Made by a program: the position numbers and the translations under genes
From: Methylomicrobium lacus LW14
Lineage (GTDB): Bacteria; Pseudomonadota; Gammaproteobacteria; Methylococcales; Methylomonadaceae
DNA length: 64,000 bases
Assembly (NCBI RefSeq): GCF_000527095.1
Contig: NZ_AZUN01000001.1
Span: 1,736,001 to 1,800,000 of the forward strand
Direction of reading: 5' to 3'
Shown: positions 60,649-64,000 of the stretch, piece after piece
How the letters are laid out: each line of letters begins with the position of its first letter
How positions within the stretch are numbered: position 1 is the stretch's first letter
Notes under the pieces: generated by a model
What the model saw: the letters and a program-made list of their open reading frames with translations, nothing else
What the model was told of the DNA's origin: nothing
The model's database searches: none

Positions 60649-61402
60649 TCCAAACGACGCCCCGGAACTGCCCTTCCTGAGCCATCTGATCGAACTGCGC
60701 GACCGCCTGTTGCGCGCGGTCATCTGCGTGCTGCTGGTCTTCATGGCGCTTGCCTATTACGCGAACGATATTTATGCGCTGCTGGCCGGCCCCCTGATGA
60801 AGCACATGCCCGCGAACAGCAGCATGATCGCGATCGAGGTCGCCTCGCCGTTTTTTACGCCGTTCAAGCTGGCGCTGGTCGTTTCGATCTTCATTTCTAT
60901 CCCTTATCTCCTGTACCAGTTCTGGGCCTTCGTCGCGCCGGGGCTTTACCAGCACGAGCGGCGCTTCATCCTGCCGCTGCTGTTCGCCAGCACCCTGCTC
61001 TTCTTTCTCGGCGTCGCCTTCGCGTATTTCGTGGTGTTTCCGCTAATGTTCAAGTTCCTGACCGCCGCCGCCCCCGCCGGCGTGACCGTGATGACCGACA
61101 TTAGCCACTATCTCGATTTTGTGCTGACCCTGTTCTTCGCATTCGGCATTTGTTTCGAAGTACCGATTTTCACAATCGTGCTGGTGTGGACCGGTATTGT
61201 GACTCCGCAGGCGCTCGCCGAACAGCGCCCCTATGTGATCGTCGGCGCGTTCATCATCGGCATGGTGCTGACCCCGCCCGACGTAATTTCACAGACCTTG
61301 TTGGCGGTGCCGATGTGGCTGCTGTTTGAAGCCGGCTTGTTGTGCTCGCGCCTGATTGTGCGCGGCGATGCCGATCAGAGCAAGGAATTGACGCGCTCTT
61401 GA
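60635..61402 (+). CDS. tatC: Twin-arginine translocase subunit TatC
   Basis: A 255-residue membrane protein with six helices. Conserved points are LPFLSHLIELRDRLLRAV, the FWAFVAPGLYQHERR loop with the signal-binding glutamate, and GICFEVPIFTIVL. It recognises Tat signal peptides. It ends the tatABC unit. The 290 bp after it hold no gene. Confidence 0.96.
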   Translation: MKKNNPNDAPELPFLSHLIELRDRLLRAVICVLLVFMALAYYANDIYALLAGPLMKHMPANSSMIAIEVASPFFTPFKLALVVSIFISIPYLLYQFWAFVAPGLYQHERRFILPLLFASTLLFFLGVAFAYFVVFPLMFKFLTAAAPAGVTVMTDISHYLDFVLTLFFAFGICFEVPIFTIVLVWTGIVTPQALAEQRPYVIVGAFIIGMVLTPPDVISQTLLAVPMWLLFEAGLLCSRLIVRGDADQSKELTRS

Positions 61403-61693
61403 GCCTAAAGCTTCTCGTTCATCCCCTCTTGATCTGACAGCTTCAAAAGCATTTCATCTGGACTACTTGCTACACATCATTGAAGCTGCAAACAGACTCA
61501 ATGAGTATTCCCGTCAAAACAGCCATGCTTACTTGTTGCGAACCAGCCACCTGTAATTTTTGCAACGCAGCCATTGGCAGTAGTTGATTTTATTGAAGTT
61601 GACCGGCAATAGACGACCCAATAGAGACGTTCACCATCTAACTAATTATCCGTCCAGTTCTATCCTCTAACCAGATAGACACATTAGGCTCAA

Positions 61694-62266
61694 CTATTTT
61701 TGGAGATTACGGCCGGTACTGGTCGACGTTTTAGTCGTTTCATATGAACGGTCATAATCTTTGCATGTTCCCTGCTCGATATGCCGATTGTTTAGATTGA
61801 TCAGCATCAATCGGTTATTTCTGGTAAAGGCTTCATAATGTTGACCAGCCTCAGCCCTAAAGACTATTTGGCATAATTGAATATTCTCGGTAACCCGATA
61901 TGGGGAATTACAGGTAGTCGTTTCGTTGTATACATTTTGCCCATTTTTATTTTTAAACTCGATTTTACTCTGACTACAACTATCGTCACCTGTTTTTTCC
62001 TCACGAACGATATATGGGTTATTCAAGGTAATACGTAACTGCCCCGGACGTACTATTACCGTCTTGAAGATATTCAGCTCTATATCATTGACTTTGATAT
62101 GGTCACGACCCCATGAAGTTTCGCGCCAATCCAGAGCAATCGTAGCTAGCTGATCGTCCGACAATGGTGGGCCATCGTAGCTCTTTATAGTAGTGCAACC
62201 GTATAGCGTTAACACACACAGTAAAAGCAACCGCCAATGTCCCCAAAAACCGCTAAGCATTTTCAT
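61694..62266 (-). CDS. Hypothetical lipoprotein
   Basis: A 190-residue protein. The ATG at 62266 is preceded by TGAGG six bases upstream and gives MKMLSGFWGHWRLLLL, ending in a lipobox VLTLYGC. Another ATG 18 bp upstream is in frame. The mature part has four cysteines and beta-rich segments, no known domain. It lies 50 bp downstream of the S41-family gene and probably shares its transcript. Confidence 0.7.
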   Translation of the reverse strand: MKMLSGFWGHWRLLLLCVLTLYGCTTIKSYDGPPLSDDQLATIALDWRETSWGRDHIKVNDIELNIFKTVIVRPGQLRITLNNPYIVREEKTGDDSCSQSKIEFKNKNGQNVYNETTTCNSPYRVTENIQLCQIVFRAEAGQHYEAFTRNNRLMLINLNNRHIEQGTCKDYDRSYETTKTSTSTGRNLQK

Positions 62267-62316
62267 TCTTTGCCTCAGGTTCAAACGTATTCCAGCCGAG
62301 TCAAAAGAAATTAAAC

Positions 62317-63747
62317 CTATTGCTTTTCAAGCAATAGGTTGACAGCAGTCTGGAGAGCAAAATCGCCGTCATCATTTGGATAGATTTGTGTCTCGCCGGG
62401 ACAAGCATTCCAAATAGCTTCGGGGCTTTGATATTGTTGCGGATCGAGAGCAATTGATGTCCCATCACTGACACAGATATTCGGTACCACGCCAAACTGG
62501 CTAAGTAAATTTCCGCTCGGGCGTGTCATTTCCCCAGTTACCAATATCATTGCGCCCCCTCCTTTCATAGGGAAGAGCGTGGATATTTTGTTGTAGCCTT
62601 GGGAGGTGGTGCCGATCACGGTTGCGCGCCTATGATCCTGCAAGGAAGCCGCAAGCATTTCCGCACCGGCCGCTGTTTGGCCGTTGATTAAAACAGCCAG
62701 CTTCACACCGGAATTCATAGCATTTCCATTGACTGATGCAAGAAAACGCATTTCCGATTCTTCAGATCGCCCACTGGTGGATAAGATAAGACCATCATCT
62801 AAAAAATAGTCTGCAACTTCAACAATCGCTCTCAAATCACCGCCAGTATTATCGCGAAGATCGATAATAATTCCTTTGAGAGTTTCGGTATTAGCAGAGC
62901 CAAGCGTCGAAATTTGTTTACTAAACAATTCTCTGCCAGGAGAATCGAATCGCGAGATACGGATATAGCCGATCCCTTTTGAATAAAGATTGCTTTCAAT
63001 GGGCGCGTCATTTACGAATGCTCGCGTCGCAATCATTTCACCTACTTTGCCCGCACGTTCAATCGTCAAACGAACCGTGGAATCCGGCAAGCCTTGAAGT
63101 TTGGCGATCACGCCCTCAAGCGGCAGATCACTAAGAATTTGCTCATCGATTTTGAGCAAGCGATCTCCTCTTTTGAGATCGATCCGTTGAGCTGGCGACT
63201 CTTTGATTATCGAAGAAATAACATAGTCGTCATTTATTTTCTGAAGCACCAAGCCTACTTTCGCCATTGGAGCGTCGCTTGATGCTTGTTCGACAAGTTT
63301 TAACTTAGGATACATCGAATCAGCAATGCCTAGCATCGCGGACTTGATAATATCCTTGGCTTGAAAATTTGGGTGATTGTCGAGTAAATAAAAATATTCC
63401 TCTTGCAAGCCGTTTAACGAATCAGCAGATAAGCTGAAGTTTAAGGATCTCGTCAGTGTGAGGTCTTTATAGATTCCATTTCGAGCGGCTTGAATTAACG
63501 TTGTCAAATCTATTGGCGCAATGTAATTCGACCGAATAACCGAGATTGTTTCCGTGAGGCCATCAAATAACGCTTGCGCCTCAGGTCGATTTTGAACGGA
63601 TACAGGCTTGCTAATGGTGGAAGAGGCGCACGATATTAAAGTACAGGAGATTAGGCCGACTAGTCCTAGATACGAGCCCGCCTGTAACCGCTTTTTTAGC
63701 GCAGATAATAGAAAAATATCGTGGTGCTGTTGTTCAATGAATGTCAT
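62317..63747 (-). CDS. S41-family (C-terminal-processing) protein, catalytic residues not seen
   Basis: A 476-residue protein with a lipoprotein-like N-terminus (GLVGLISCTLISCASS). A PDZ-like region (about 155-230: SPAQRIDLKRGDRLLKID) leads to an S41 peptidase fold (GIGYIRISRFDS, GIIIDLRDNTGGDL). In the catalytic stretch INGQTAAGAEMLAASLQD the serine of TAS is alanine. The lysine expected further on in the FGKG stretch aligns with tyrosine in QGYNKIS. It is therefore likely a non-proteolytic relative. The frame continues upstream, but the ATG at 63747 begins the signal. Confidence 0.78.
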   Translation of the reverse strand: MTFIEQQHHDIFLLSALKKRLQAGSYLGLVGLISCTLISCASSTISKPVSVQNRPEAQALFDGLTETISVIRSNYIAPIDLTTLIQAARNGIYKDLTLTRSLNFSLSADSLNGLQEEYFYLLDNHPNFQAKDIIKSAMLGIADSMYPKLKLVEQASSDAPMAKVGLVLQKINDDYVISSIIKESPAQRIDLKRGDRLLKIDEQILSDLPLEGVIAKLQGLPDSTVRLTIERAGKVGEMIATRAFVNDAPIESNLYSKGIGYIRISRFDSPGRELFSKQISTLGSANTETLKGIIIDLRDNTGGDLRAIVEVADYFLDDGLILSTSGRSEESEMRFLASVNGNAMNSGVKLAVLINGQTAAGAEMLAASLQDHRRATVIGTTSQGYNKISTLFPMKGGGAMILVTGEMTRPSGNLLSQFGVVPNICVSDGTSIALDPQQYQSPEAIWNACPGETQIYPNDDGDFALQTAVNLLLEKQ

Positions 63748-63836
63748 CTTAGGTATTTGATTTACTTTTTTCGGCAGAAAAAAAACTGACCGATTTACAT
63801 CATTTACACGGCGGCTTTGAGCCCAAATATTGAGAC

Positions 63837-64000
63837 TCAAAGCATTTTCGGCCCGATCAGCCAGTAAATAGCGCCCCCCGCCCAGGTCAGCCCGAGCAAC
63901 AGCCACGGCAGCCAATGCTGCCGATAAACGATCATTGCTTCGATTGGCGAATCGTCCGTCTGCTCCGATGACTCGGTTTGCCGCGAGGCTTTCTTCAACC
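63837..64000 (-). CDS. Small membrane protein, C-terminal part
   Basis: The minus-strand frame entering from the window edge encodes KKASRQTESSEQTDDSPIEA and then one membrane helix, WLPWLLLGLTWAGGAIYWLI, ending GPKML. It is truncated at the edge, so the full length is unknown. The composition is that of a small inner-membrane protein. It lies upstream of the S41-family gene on the same strand, 90 bp apart. Confidence 0.5.
   Translation of the reverse strand, partial: LKKASRQTESSEQTDDSPIEAMIVYRQHWLPWLLLGLTWAGGAIYWLIGPKML

Overview
The window is chromosomal DNA of a gammaproteobacterial methylotroph, most likely a type I methanotroph (Methylococcales). The first 9 kb carry serine-cycle and C1-transfer genes (sga, hpr, mdh, mtdA, glycerate 2-kinase, glyA, ftfL). 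Elsewhere there are typical gammaproteobacterial blocks: csrA next to tRNA-Ser/Arg, ettA, proC-yggT, the long algC-argB pair, hisBHAFIE-tatABC and a type IV pilus minor-pilin cluster. The genus cannot be fixed from the sequence alone.

Layout. 1-8.9 kb: C1 assimilation genes, interrupted by a DUF4160/DUF2442 pair and by mdh on the other strand. 9.3-20.7 kb: an alkaline phosphatase lipoprotein, a small membrane protein behind a PHO-box-like triple repeat, a split YeeE/YedE transporter, dut, algC, argB, proC, yggT and a YchJ-like protein. 20.7-25.8 kb: minor pilins, with unusually long PilX and PilV and no pilY1. 26.2-28.7 kb: ettA, csrA and three tRNAs.

28.7-48.3 kb is a genomic island. The 3' end of tRNA-Asn (28687-28739) is repeated exactly, 53 bp, at 48253-48305, which are the expected attL and attR marks. 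No integrase is visible inside. The left half reads as an arsenosugar-type arsenic pathway: phosphate transporter, ArsM, ECF sigma factor, small zinc-finger protein, radical-SAM ArsS, DUF547 protein, flavoprotein disulfide reductase, a deleted glycosyltransferase and a DUF2064 protein. A LysR/AhpD-like/flavoprotein block sits in its middle. The right half (41.4-48.1 kb) is an export-type copper module: Tat-dependent multicopper oxidase, a SCO-like protein without its copper cysteines, a large unrecognised exported protein, a canonical SCO protein, and a cytochrome c fused to a binding-protein-like domain. A shared motif, TGTAAGG-N15/16-CGAC, occurs at four places in the island and is a candidate promoter for its own ECF sigma factor.

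48.3-54 kb is an accessory stretch: a cold-shock/excalibur membrane protein, an acetyltransferase, small hypotheticals, a 14-unit HEAT-repeat protein and two MITE-like or hairpin repeats. 54-61.4 kb returns to core genes (PAS/SpoIIE phosphatase, his operon, a 164-bp inverted-repeat element, tatABC). The right end holds a lipoprotein, an S41-family protein that seems to lack both catalytic residues, and the tail of a membrane protein.
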